DNA of 64,000 bases from Alphaproteobacteria bacterium. Lineage in GTDB: Bacteria > Pseudomonadota > Alphaproteobacteria > UBA6615. Below the pieces are notes generated by a model. That model was given only the letters and a program-made list of their open reading frames with translations. It ran no database searches and had not been told where the DNA came from. The stretch is taken from positions 1 to 64,000 of the forward strand of contig JAJFJA010000078.1 of the NCBI GenBank assembly GCA_021774445.1, in the 5' to 3' direction. This document shows positions 45,230 to 53,859 of the stretch, piece by piece. Made by a program: the position numbers and the translations under genes. The first letter of the stretch is position 1, and the number at the start of each line of letters is the position of its first letter.

Positions 45230-46132
45230 ATGGATCGCCTGCAAACCATGTCCGTCTTCGTGCGGGTCGCTGAGGAGGGCGGATTCGCCGCGGCCGCCCG
45301 GCGCCTTAACATCTCGCCACCCTCCGCCACCCGGGCGGTCTCCGAGCTCGAGGCACGCCTCGGCGCCCGGCTTCTGCATCGGACCACCCGTTCCCTGCAA
45401 CTCACCGAAGCCGGGCAGCGTTATCTCGCCGACTGCCGGCGTATTTTGTCCGAGGTTGCGGAAGCGGACCGCCACGCTGCCGGCGTTCATGCGACGCCGA
45501 GCGGCCGGGTGTCCATGTCTGCTTCCGTTTTGTTCGGCCGCATGGTCGTGGCACCGATCCTGCTGGATGTGCTCGAGGACTATCCCCAGATCTCAATTTC
45601 CGCGACGTTCGTCGACCGCGTCATCCACCTGATGGAGGACGGCATCGATATCGCGGTTCGGATTGCTGAGCTTCCGGACTCGTCGCTGCCCGCCGTTCGG
45701 GTCGGCTCCGTTCGTCGCGTGCTGTGCGCCGCTCCCGACTACCTGGCGGCGCGTGGCCGGCCCCTCGTACCGGCCGACTTGCTGGGCCACGCCACCATCG
45801 ATCTGGTAAATTTCTCGCCCGGTGGCGAATGGACATTTGCCGGCGGCGCTGCCGGCGAACGTGTCCGGCTGCGGTCGCGCTTTCTTGTGAACAACGCCGA
45901 CACCGCGATTGCCGCGGTCGTCGCCGGCCGGGGCATCACCCGAGTGCTCTCCTACATGGTGACCCCGCAGCTCCAAGCCGGCGCCCTTGAGCTCCTGCTC
46001 GAAGATTTTGAACCGCCGGCGGTGCCGGTCCACGTCCTCCACAAGGAGCCCGGGCAAACCTCGGCCCGCGTCCGCGCTATCGTCGATTATCTCGTGGCGC
46101 GACTGCGCACCGATCCGACCCTGACTGGCTAG
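45230..46132 (+). CDS. LysR-family transcriptional regulator
   Basis: This 300-residue regulator has an N-terminal winged helix (FVRVAEEGGFAAAARRLNIS, then SATRAVSELEARLGARLLHR) and a co-inducer-binding domain (about 90-295, with DGIDIAVRIAELPDSSLPAV). It falls in the large CrgA/DsdC-like subgroup typical of regulators of small oxidoreductases. Divergence from the VOC gene and the T-N11-A site between them suggest it controls that operon and its own expression. Confidence 0.93.
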   Translation: MDRLQTMSVFVRVAEEGGFAAAARRLNISPPSATRAVSELEARLGARLLHRTTRSLQLTEAGQRYLADCRRILSEVAEADRHAAGVHATPSGRVSMSASVLFGRMVVAPILLDVLEDYPQISISATFVDRVIHLMEDGIDIAVRIAELPDSSLPAVRVGSVRRVLCAAPDYLAARGRPLVPADLLGHATIDLVNFSPGGEWTFAGGAAGERVRLRSRFLVNNADTAIAAVVAGRGITRVLSYMVTPQLQAGALELLLEDFEPPAVPVHVLHKEPGQTSARVRAIVDYLVARLRTDPTLTG

Positions 46133-46227
46133 GGTTTTGGTCTCTATTGAATAACGTATGCAGTGCCCGCCGCTTCACGCTACGGTAGCAACAGACAAAG
46201 AACGAACAGTGTTCAGGGAGGGGTAAC

Positions 46228-47097
46228 ATGACACCGGGAGTGTTCGAGTATCATCGCCCGAAAGCGGTCGACGAAGTATTGGCGCTTCTCGGCCAGCTCG
46301 GCGACGATGCCAAGGTATTGGCCGGTGGCCACAGCCTGGTACCGATGATGAAATTGCGCTTGGCCGAGCCGGCGCATCTGATCGACATCAACGCTATCGA
46401 TGCCTTGCGCGGCATCCGCCAGGACGGTGCTGCGATTATCATTGGCGCGGCCACGACCCAGGCCGAGGTCATCGCCTCCGACCTGCTCGTCGCGAAATGC
46501 TCGATCTTGCCCGAAGCGGCGGCCCAGATCGCCGATCCGCAGGTGCGCAATTGCGCCACGGTTGGGGGTAACTGCGCCAACGGGGACCCCGGAAACGACG
46601 ATCCGGCAATCATGATGGCCCTCGATGCAAGCTATGTGCTGCGCAGCCAAGGTGGCGAGCGCCAGGTTGCGGCACGGGATTTCTACGAAGGCGTCTATGC
46701 CACGGTCCTGGCGGACAACGAACTGCTGACCGAAATCCGTATCCCGACCCCGGCGGCCGGCGTCGGCATGTCCTATCAGAAGATCAAGCGCAAAGTCGGC
46801 GACTACGCCATTGCCGCGGCCGCCGTGACTCTGGCGATGGCGGATGGCCGCTGCGCCGACGCCGCCATCGCCCTCACCAACGTCGGGGACACCGCGCTGT
46901 TCTCGTCGGCGGCCGCCGACGCGATCAAAGGCACGTCGGTCGACGCGGCGGCCATCGACGCGGCGGCCCAGGCGGCGATGGCAGCGGCGGCGCCGGCTGA
47001 AGACCTGCGCGGGACAGTCGCCTACCGCACCGCGATGGCCGGTCAAATGACCCGCCGCGCCATTGTCCAGGCGCTAAGCCGTGCAACGGGGAGCTGA
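46228..47097 (+). CDS. coxM: Carbon monoxide dehydrogenase medium (FAD) subunit
   Basis: CoxM is the flavoprotein of aerobic CO dehydrogenase and passes electrons from the Fe-S centres to the respiratory chain. The 289-residue protein shows the FAD pyrophosphate motifs AGGHSLVPMMK (about 32-42) and TVGGNCANGDPGNDDPA (about 110-126), both characteristic of the CoxM/xanthine-oxidase FAD subunit. It starts the coxM-coxS-coxL order found in form I operons. ATG 46228 lies after AGGGAGGGG. Confidence 0.95.
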   Translation: MTPGVFEYHRPKAVDEVLALLGQLGDDAKVLAGGHSLVPMMKLRLAEPAHLIDINAIDALRGIRQDGAAIIIGAATTQAEVIASDLLVAKCSILPEAAAQIADPQVRNCATVGGNCANGDPGNDDPAIMMALDASYVLRSQGGERQVAARDFYEGVYATVLADNELLTEIRIPTPAAGVGMSYQKIKRKVGDYAIAAAAVTLAMADGRCADAAIALTNVGDTALFSSAAADAIKGTSVDAAAIDAAAQAAMAAAAPAEDLRGTVAYRTAMAGQMTRRAIVQALSRATGS

Positions 47098-47100
47098 GCC

Positions 47101-47589
47101 ATGTCATCACAGAAGATATCGTTGACCATCAACGGCGAGGCGGTCGAGGCCGAGGTCGAGGCACGGACGCTGCTCATTCATTTCTTGCGCGAACAACGCA
47201 ACCTGACCGGTCCGCACATTGGCTGCGAAACCAGCCACTGCGGCGCTTGCACCGTTGATCTCAACGGCAAGTCGGTCAAATCCTGCACTATTTTTGCCGT
47301 GCAGGCGGATGGCGGTGAACTGCTGACGGTTGAGGGCCTGGCCAACGGCGCCGAACTGCATCCGTTGCAGGAAGGTTTCTATGAGAGCCACGGCCTGCAA
47401 TGCGGTTATTGCACGCCGGGCATGCTGACCCGCGCTTATCGGCTGCTGCAGGAAAACCCGGACCCCAGCGATGACGAAATTCGCATCGGCATCTCGGGCA
47501 ACCTGTGCCGTTGCACCGGCTACCAGAATATCGTCAAGGCGGTGCGATATGCCGCCGACAAGATCAATCAGGCCGAGGGAGCCGACTGA
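47101..47589 (+). CDS. coxS: Carbon monoxide dehydrogenase small (2x 2Fe-2S) subunit
   Basis: CoxS carries two [2Fe-2S] clusters that link the Mo-Cu site to FAD. The 162-residue protein has a plant-type cluster with Cys42, 47, 50 and 62 (GCETSHCGACTVDLNGK) and a second cluster in an all-helical domain with Cys101, 104, 136 and 138 (CGYCTPGM and NLCRCTGYQNIV). All eight ligands are present. The gene sits 3 bases after coxM and overlaps coxL at TGATG. Confidence 0.97.
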   Translation: MSSQKISLTINGEAVEAEVEARTLLIHFLREQRNLTGPHIGCETSHCGACTVDLNGKSVKSCTIFAVQADGGELLTVEGLANGAELHPLQEGFYESHGLQCGYCTPGMLTRAYRLLQENPDPSDDEIRIGISGNLCRCTGYQNIVKAVRYAADKINQAEGAD

Positions 47590-49991
47590 TGAGCGAAGCA
47601 CGTGAATTGACGCTTGAGGAACGCGAGGCCAGCATCGGCGGCATCGGCACCGCCCGTAAGCGCAAAGAGGATGCGCGCTTCATTCGCGGTCAAGGCAACT
47701 ATGTCGACGACATCAAACTGCCCGGCATGCTGCACGGCGATTTCGTCCGCAGCGCCCACGCCCACGCGCTGATCAAATCGATCAGCACCGAGGCGGCACT
47801 TGAGGTGCCCGGCGTGCTCGCCGTGGTCACGGCCAAGGACCTTGAGCCGCTGGGCCTCCATTGGATGCCGACTTTGGCCGGCGACAAGGCCGCCGTTCTG
47901 GCCGATAAGAAGGTGCATTTCCAGAACCAGGAGATCGCCTTCGTCGTTGCCACGGACCGTTATGCGGCAATGGACGGCGTGCAAAAAGTCGAGGTCGAGT
48001 ATGAAGCCTTGCCGCCGCTCATCGATCCGACGACGGCGCTCGACGACGACGCCCCGATCATCCGTGACGATGTTGCATCGAACGACGAGGTCGGCCAGGG
48101 CCCGCGCCACCACCCAAATCACATATTCGAATGGAATGTCGGTGACAAGGAGGCCACCGATGCGGCCTTCGCGGCGGCCGAGATCACCATCCGCGAGAAG
48201 ATCGCCTACCCGCGGTGCCATCCCTCGCCCCTCGAGACCTGCGGTTGCGTCGCCTCGATGGACGCGACCAACGGCAAACTCACCGTCTACGGCACCTTCC
48301 AGGCGCCGCACGTGGTGCGCACGGTGGTCTCGCTGATCACCAGCCTGGCCGAAAGCAACATCCGCATCGTCTCGCCTGACATCGGCGGCGGCTTCGGCAA
48401 TAAGGTCGGCGCCTATCCGGGCTATATTTGCGCTGCCGCGGCCTCAATCGTTACCGGCCACCCGGTCAAGTGGATCGAGAGTCGGATCGATAATCTGTCC
48501 ACCACCGCCTTTGCCCGCGACTATCACATGGTCGGCGAGCTGGCGGCCGACAAGGACGGCAAGATTCTGGCCGTTCGGGCCGAAGTCCTTGCCGATCACG
48601 GCGCCTTCAATACCCACGCCCAGCCGATGAAATGGCCCGCCGGTCTTTTCAACATCTTGACCGGTAGTTACGACATTCCTGTTGGCCATGTGAGTGTCAA
48701 CGGCGTTTACACCAACAAGGCGCCGGGCGGCGTCGCTTACCGCTGCTCCTTCCGGGTCACGGAAGCGGCCTACCTGATCGAGCGCTTGGTCGATGTCCTG
48801 GCGCAGCAGACGGAGGTCGACAAGGCCGAGATCCGGCTGCGCAATTTCGTCCAGCCCGCGCAGTTCCCGTATAAGTCTTGTCTCGGCTGGGAGTACGATT
48901 CCGGCGATTACCCGACCGCCTTGAAAAAAGTCATGGCGGCCGTCGACTATGCCGGCCTCCGCAAAGAACAGGCGGCGAAGCGCGCCGCCGGCGAACTCAT
49001 GGGCATCGGCGTCTCGACCTTCACCGAGATTGTCGGCGCCGGCCCGGTCCGCAATTGCGACATCGTCGGCCTCGGCATGTTCGACTCTTGTGAGATCAGG
49101 GTCCATCCGACCGGCAGCGTGATCGCCCGCCTCGGTACCAAGTCCCAAGGACAAGGTCACGAGACGACCTTTGCCCAGATCATCGCCACCGAACTTGGGA
49201 TCCCGTCGGACAACATCGTTATCGAGGAGGGTGACACCGATACCGCGCCCTACGGTCTCGGCACTTACGGCTCACGCTCGACGCCGGTTGCCGGTGCCGC
49301 CGCGGCGCGGGCCGCGCGCAAGATCAGGGAAAAAGCCAAGCAGATCGCGGCCCATGTGCTCGAAGTCAGCGAACAGGACCTGGAATGGGAAGTCGACCGT
49401 TTCAAGGTCGCCGGCTCTGACGTTTCCATGACGATGAAGGCCATCGCCATGGCGGCTTATTCCAATGTGCCCGAAGGGCTGGAGCACGGGCTCGAGACCG
49501 CGGCCTACTATGATCCGCCGAATTTCACCTATCCGTTTGGCGCTTATATCTGCGTGGTCGATATCGACCGGTTCACCGGCGATGTGAAGGTTCGTCGTTT
49601 CTACGCCCTCGACGATTGCGGCACCCGCATCAACCCGATGGTGATCGACGGCCAGATTCACGGCGGCCTTGCCGAAGCCTTCGCCATCGCCATGGGACAG
49701 GAGATCATCTATGACGAGACCGGCAACATTCTCGGCGCCAGTCTGATGGACTATTTCCTCCCCAGTGCGGTCGAAACCCCGACATGGGAGACCGATTTCA
49801 CCGTCACGCCCTGTCCCCATCATCCGATCGGGGCCAAGGGCATCGGCGAATCGCCGAATGTCGGCGGCGTTCCGGCATTCTCCAACGCCATTATCGACGC
49901 CTTCGCCCACCACGGGGTGCGCCACATGTCGATGCCGCATACCCAGTCAAAGGTCTGGCAGACGTTGAATGAACTGGGGCTCAACAAATAG
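47589..49991 (+). CDS. coxL: Carbon monoxide dehydrogenase large (Mo-Cu) subunit, form I
   Basis: CoxL holds the Mo-molybdopterin cytosine dinucleotide and, in form I enzymes, a Cu atom on a cysteine; it oxidises CO with water to CO2. This 800-residue protein has the form I loop AYRCSFR at 383-389, with the Cu ligand Cys386. The segment GTFQAPHVVR holds the Gln at the Mo site (Gln238), and IGAKGIGESPNVGG holds the catalytic Glu. LGTYGSRSTPVAGAA and ALDDCGTRINPM agree closely with characterised CoxL from Oligotropha. Form II enzymes carry AYRGAGR instead. Start ATG 47589 overlaps the coxS stop. The length and all motifs indicate an intact gene. Confidence 0.97.
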   Translation: MSEARELTLEEREASIGGIGTARKRKEDARFIRGQGNYVDDIKLPGMLHGDFVRSAHAHALIKSISTEAALEVPGVLAVVTAKDLEPLGLHWMPTLAGDKAAVLADKKVHFQNQEIAFVVATDRYAAMDGVQKVEVEYEALPPLIDPTTALDDDAPIIRDDVASNDEVGQGPRHHPNHIFEWNVGDKEATDAAFAAAEITIREKIAYPRCHPSPLETCGCVASMDATNGKLTVYGTFQAPHVVRTVVSLITSLAESNIRIVSPDIGGGFGNKVGAYPGYICAAAASIVTGHPVKWIESRIDNLSTTAFARDYHMVGELAADKDGKILAVRAEVLADHGAFNTHAQPMKWPAGLFNILTGSYDIPVGHVSVNGVYTNKAPGGVAYRCSFRVTEAAYLIERLVDVLAQQTEVDKAEIRLRNFVQPAQFPYKSCLGWEYDSGDYPTALKKVMAAVDYAGLRKEQAAKRAAGELMGIGVSTFTEIVGAGPVRNCDIVGLGMFDSCEIRVHPTGSVIARLGTKSQGQGHETTFAQIIATELGIPSDNIVIEEGDTDTAPYGLGTYGSRSTPVAGAAAARAARKIREKAKQIAAHVLEVSEQDLEWEVDRFKVAGSDVSMTMKAIAMAAYSNVPEGLEHGLETAAYYDPPNFTYPFGAYICVVDIDRFTGDVKVRRFYALDDCGTRINPMVIDGQIHGGLAEAFAIAMGQEIIYDETGNILGASLMDYFLPSAVETPTWETDFTVTPCPHHPIGAKGIGESPNVGGVPAFSNAIIDAFAHHGVRHMSMPHTQSKVWQTLNELGLNK

Positions 49992-50055
49992 CCGCGGCGG
50001 GCGGTTCCCAAGGGATTTCCTCGGGGCCGCCCCGCTAGGCTTTTGTGGAGGATGA

Positions 50056-50886
50056 ATGCCGCTGGAACCGGATGACATCATCGATTGCATGGCGCGTATG
50101 AAGGGTGACGAACAACCCTTCGCGGTTGCGACGGTTGTCCACGTTCATGGCGGCGCCTCGGCACGCGAAGGCTCAAAGGCGGTCATCCGCGGCGACGGTG
50201 CCGTCGTCGGCTGGGTGGGCGGCGGATGTACCCTGGCGGCCGTCAAGAAGGTGGCCGCGCGGGCGTTGATCGACGGCCGCACGCGCTTCATCCGGGTTCG
50301 ACCGAAGGACGGCGCGATTGCCGAGGTAGGCGCCGACGACCGCACCGAGGATTTCGACAACCATTGTCCGACGGGTGGCACGATCGAAGTGTTCATCGAG
50401 CCGGTGCTGCCGCGTGCTTCTCTGATCATTGTCGGCGGCTCGTTGGTGGCCCAGGCGCTCTCCGACCTCGGCAAACGCTTGGGCTTCGCGGTCACTGTGG
50501 CCGCGCTCCAGGAGGACTTGGAGCTGTTTTCGAATTTCGACCACGCGATCGTCGGTTTCGATCCCGAACAGGCCATTCGCCCGGCGTCCAGTTTCGTGGT
50601 GGTCGCCTCTCAGGGCCGCCGGGATCGCGACGCACTGCGCTTCGCCCTCGCCACTGAATCGGCCTTTGTCGCCCTTGTTGCCAGCCGCAAGAAGGCCGCG
50701 AAACTGAAACAGGACTTGTGCGACGCGGGCATCGATCCGGTCGCCGTTTCGCGCATTCGTTCACCCGCCGGCGCCGACATCGGTGCTGTGACGCCGGAGG
50801 AAATCGCCTTGTCGATCCTCGCCGATATTGTCCGCGAGCGCCGGCGCGGCGTGGCGGCGGATGAGGCAAAAAACGAGGGCGCCTGA
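50056..50886 (+). CDS. XdhC/CoxI-family maturation protein (CoxF-like)
   Basis: This 276-residue protein belongs to the XdhC family that loads sulfurated Mo cofactor into Mo hydroxylases. The N-terminal domain has PFAVATVVHVHGGASAREGS and GWVGGGCTLAAVKK, with the conserved Cys near residue 57. The C-terminal Rossmann-like domain starts LIIVGGSLVAQALSDLGKRL. In CO-dehydrogenase operons such a protein is named CoxF or CoxI. It follows coxL by 64 bases and almost meets the convergent ABC ATPase gene, so it is the last gene of the operon. Confidence 0.88.
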   Translation: MPLEPDDIIDCMARMKGDEQPFAVATVVHVHGGASAREGSKAVIRGDGAVVGWVGGGCTLAAVKKVAARALIDGRTRFIRVRPKDGAIAEVGADDRTEDFDNHCPTGGTIEVFIEPVLPRASLIIVGGSLVAQALSDLGKRLGFAVTVAALQEDLELFSNFDHAIVGFDPEQAIRPASSFVVVASQGRRDRDALRFALATESAFVALVASRKKAAKLKQDLCDAGIDPVAVSRIRSPAGADIGAVTPEEIALSILADIVRERRRGVAADEAKNEGA

Positions 50887-50891
50887 TCCCC

Positions 50892-51992
50892 CTACAACAC
50901 CCGGTCCGTCTCCGGGTCCAGCAGCACGATGCGGTTCATGTCGACCAAGAGCGCCATCTTTTCGCCCGGGCCTCGCACGTCGTGCGCCTGTAGCTCGGCC
51001 GACACCGCCGTGTCGGCCAGGTTGAAGGTTGCGTAGGTGCGGCTGCCGGTCGGTTGTACCAGGTCGATGGTGACGTTCAGCGGTGCCAAGCCCTCTCTCG
51101 TGCCAGCGTCGTTGGCGCGGCTCATATGCTCCGCCCGTACGCCGAGGGTCACGGCCGAACCGGCCCGTGACCGCACCGCTTGCGCCCGCGTCGGCGGTAA
51201 CGGCAGTGTCGTGCCCTCTGCGAACCGCACCGCCAGCCCCCCATCCGACGCTTCAAGCGTCGCCGGGACGAAATTCATCGTCGGCGAGCCCAGGAAGCCG
51301 GCGACGAACCGGGTCTCCGGACGCTCGAACAGATCCAGCGGCGCGCCCTGTTGCTCGATCAATCCGTCTCGTAACAGCACGATCCGGTCGGCCAGGGTCA
51401 TCGCCTCGACTTGATCATGGGTCACATAGATCATCGTTTTGCCGAGGTCCTGATGCAGCCGTTTGATCTCGGCGCGCATCTCCTCGCGCAGTTGGGCGTC
51501 CAGGTTCGATAATGGCTCGTCGAACAGGAACAGCCGGGCATCGCGCACGATGGCACGGCCGATGGCCACCCGTTGCCGCTGGCCGCCGGAAAGCTGCCGT
51601 GGATAGCGCACCAGCTGCTCGGTAATGTCGAGCAGTTCCGCCGCCTCTTGCACTCGTTTATTGATCTCCGGTTTGGGAAATTTGCGGGCCCGCAGTCCGA
51701 AGGCGATATTCTCGAACACCGTCATATAGGGGTAGAGCGCGTAATTCTGAAACACCATCGCGATGTTGCGGTCGCGCGGCGCCAGATCGTTCACCACCTC
51801 GCCGTCGATCTCGATGGCGCCTTCATCCGCTTCCTCCAGGCCGGCGACCGTGCGCAGCAGGGTGCTCTTGCCGCAGCCCGACGGCCCGACAATGACCGTG
51901 AACTCGCCTTCCGGAATGTCTAGATCGATGCCGCGCACCGCGTGCAAAGCGCCGTAATGTTTGTGTAACCCGCTCAGCCTGACCCGCGCCAT
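50892..51992 (-). CDS. Carbohydrate ABC transporter ATPase, MalK/UgpC type
   Basis: This 366-residue ATPase has Walker A GPSGCGKST, the Q-loop VFQNYALYPYMTV, the signature LSGGQRQRV, Walker B LFLFDEPLSNLD and the H-loop VTHDQ. The C-terminal TOBE-type regulatory region is present (about 240-366, LGVRAEHMS). This form serves sugars, polyols, sugar acids or glycerol-phosphate. It is the last gene of the leftward importer operon. Confidence 0.95.
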   Translation of the reverse strand: MARVRLSGLHKHYGALHAVRGIDLDIPEGEFTVIVGPSGCGKSTLLRTVAGLEEADEGAIEIDGEVVNDLAPRDRNIAMVFQNYALYPYMTVFENIAFGLRARKFPKPEINKRVQEAAELLDITEQLVRYPRQLSGGQRQRVAIGRAIVRDARLFLFDEPLSNLDAQLREEMRAEIKRLHQDLGKTMIYVTHDQVEAMTLADRIVLLRDGLIEQQGAPLDLFERPETRFVAGFLGSPTMNFVPATLEASDGGLAVRFAEGTTLPLPPTRAQAVRSRAGSAVTLGVRAEHMSRANDAGTREGLAPLNVTIDLVQPTGSRTYATFNLADTAVSAELQAHDVRGPGEKMALLVDMNRIVLLDPETDRVL

Positions 51993-51996
51993 CTCG

Positions 51997-52872
51997 CTAC
52001 CCCTTCACGGCGCCGAGGGAGATCCCCCGCACGATAAACCGCTGCAGCGCCGCCACCGCAAAAAAGATCGGCAGCGTGCCGAGGATGCTCATGGCGCCGA
52101 TCTTCGCCCAGAAAGTCTGCTGCTGGCCGAAGAAGCTTGTCACCTTGACCGGGAAAGTCGTGACTTCGGTCCGCGTCAGCACCAGCGCGAAGATGAAATC
52201 GTTCCAGGCGAAAATGAAGGCGAACACGGCGGTGGCGAACAGCCCCCCTTTGACCATCGGGAACACCACGCGCCAGAGCATTTGCCAACGCGACCAGCCG
52301 TCCACCAAGGCGCTCTGTTCCAGTTCCAGCGGGATATCTTCGATATAACCCCGCATCATCCAAATCACGTAGGGCAGGTTGAACGCCGTATAGAGCACGA
52401 TCAGCCCGAAGAAACTGTCGATCAGCCCCAGCGCCGCATAGAGCATGAAAATCGGGAACACGATGACGATCGGCGGGATCATCCGTTGCGAGATGATCCA
52501 GATCGCCAGATTGTTGCCCCCGGTCCGAAACCGCGCCAGGCTGTAGGCGCAGATGGTGCCGAAGAACATCGCCACCAGCGTGCTCACGCCGGCCGTGACC
52601 AGACTGTTCCAGACGCTGATCACCTCGCCGTCCTGGAATAGTTTGCGGAAGCTATTGAGCTGCAAGCTCGACGGCGCCCAGATCGGCGGCGAGGCAAAGA
52701 CCTCCTCCGGCGTCTTGAACGCCATGATGAAAATCCAATAGACCGGAAACAGGAAGATGATCGTCAAGCCGACCGCGACGGCGTAGCGGGCGACCATTTG
52801 CCAGGTTTTGGCCCGGCGGTACCACGGCGGCGCGGTATAAACCGGCACCGTCGCGGGTGCGACGGCGGTCAT
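51997..52872 (-). CDS. Carbohydrate ABC transporter permease, MalG type
   Basis: This 291-residue permease has about six membrane segments, the first at 27-52 (YAVAVGLTIIFLFPVYWIFI). The coupling motif is ELEQSALVDGWSRWQMLWRV near 180-200, in the consensus EAA-x3-G position. WNDFIFALVLTR is typical of the MalG side. It overlaps the upstream permease gene by 4 bases. Confidence 0.93.
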   Translation of the reverse strand: MTAVAPATVPVYTAPPWYRRAKTWQMVARYAVAVGLTIIFLFPVYWIFIMAFKTPEEVFASPPIWAPSSLQLNSFRKLFQDGEVISVWNSLVTAGVSTLVAMFFGTICAYSLARFRTGGNNLAIWIISQRMIPPIVIVFPIFMLYAALGLIDSFFGLIVLYTAFNLPYVIWMMRGYIEDIPLELEQSALVDGWSRWQMLWRVVFPMVKGGLFATAVFAFIFAWNDFIFALVLTRTEVTTFPVKVTSFFGQQQTFWAKIGAMSILGTLPIFFAVAALQRFIVRGISLGAVKG

Positions 52873-53771
52873 CGCGCGATCTCCACCCGCCGCAGGGCCA
52901 GCACCACCACGATCGACAACAACACCACGACGACGAACGCGATCGCCGAGGTATAGCTCGTCTCGAATTGCTGGAACCCCTGCACATACGCATAGGTCGA
53001 CAAGGTCTCCGTCCGCGTGCCCGGCCCGCCTTGGGTCAGCGCCCAGACCACGTCGAACAGGCGAAACAGATCAAGCGCCCGGATCAGCAGCACGATGGCC
53101 AGCACCGGCTTGATCGCCGGCAGCACGATGCGAAAGAAAATCCGCAAGTTCGACGCGCCGTCGATCTGTGCCGCTTCCACCTGGGACTTGTCCACGTTCG
53201 ACAGGGCGGCCAGCAGCAGCAGGAACATGAACGGCGTCCACTGCCAGATCTCGGCGATCAGGATCGCCGGCCAGACGAAGCCTTTCTGCACGATCCAGAT
53301 AATCGGCACCGGCTCACCCGCCGCCCAGCCGAGGATCTGATTGATCGGCCCGAATTGGTTGTCGAACATCAGCCGCCAGGTTGCCCCGGCGACGATCGGC
53401 GAGATCACCGTCGGAATGATCAATAGCGCCAGAAACACCTGCCGGCCACGAATCGGCTCCAGGAACAGCAGCGCCATCAGCAGCCCGAACACCAGCTCCA
53501 GCGGCAACGCCACCAGGGTGAAGATCACCGTATGCAGGATGGCCTGCCACAGCCGCGCTTCCGTGAACAGCCGCTTGTAGTTCAGCAGGCCATGGAAGGA
53601 CCGATCCTCGAAGATCAGGGAGATGTCCTGAAAGCTCACGATGAGAATATTGATAAACGGAAAAACGCCGACCAATAGCAGGATCAGCACGGCCGGCAAG
53701 ATCAGCAGATATTTGAAACGCCGATCGGCCCATCGGCCGAATCCGCCGCCACTCGCAACCGCAACGCTCAT
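52869..53771 (-). CDS. Carbohydrate ABC transporter permease, MalF type
   Basis: This 300-residue permease has a first segment at about 20-43 (YLLILPAVLILLLVGVFPFI). The short-form MalF/UgpA features are present, including NYKRLFTEARLWQAI and the coupling motif QVEAAQIDGASNLRIFFRI. It pairs with the MalG-type permease, its coding end overlapping the latter's start. Confidence 0.93.
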   Translation of the reverse strand: MSVAVASGGGFGRWADRRFKYLLILPAVLILLLVGVFPFINILIVSFQDISLIFEDRSFHGLLNYKRLFTEARLWQAILHTVIFTLVALPLELVFGLLMALLFLEPIRGRQVFLALLIIPTVISPIVAGATWRLMFDNQFGPINQILGWAAGEPVPIIWIVQKGFVWPAILIAEIWQWTPFMFLLLLAALSNVDKSQVEAAQIDGASNLRIFFRIVLPAIKPVLAIVLLIRALDLFRLFDVVWALTQGGPGTRTETLSTYAYVQGFQQFETSYTSAIAFVVVVLLSIVVVLALRRVEIAR

Positions 53772-53859
53772 CGCCGACCGATCACCCGCCCCCTCATGGC
53801 GGCGGACGGCATCCTGCGATGCCGCCCGCCCAGTCTCGTCTCAGTTCGGTTAGTTTACC

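Noticed and set aside
49992..50055. Terminator between coxL and the XdhC-like gene
   Set aside because: The GC-rich stem is imperfect with several mismatches and lacks a T-run, so co-transcription is more likely.
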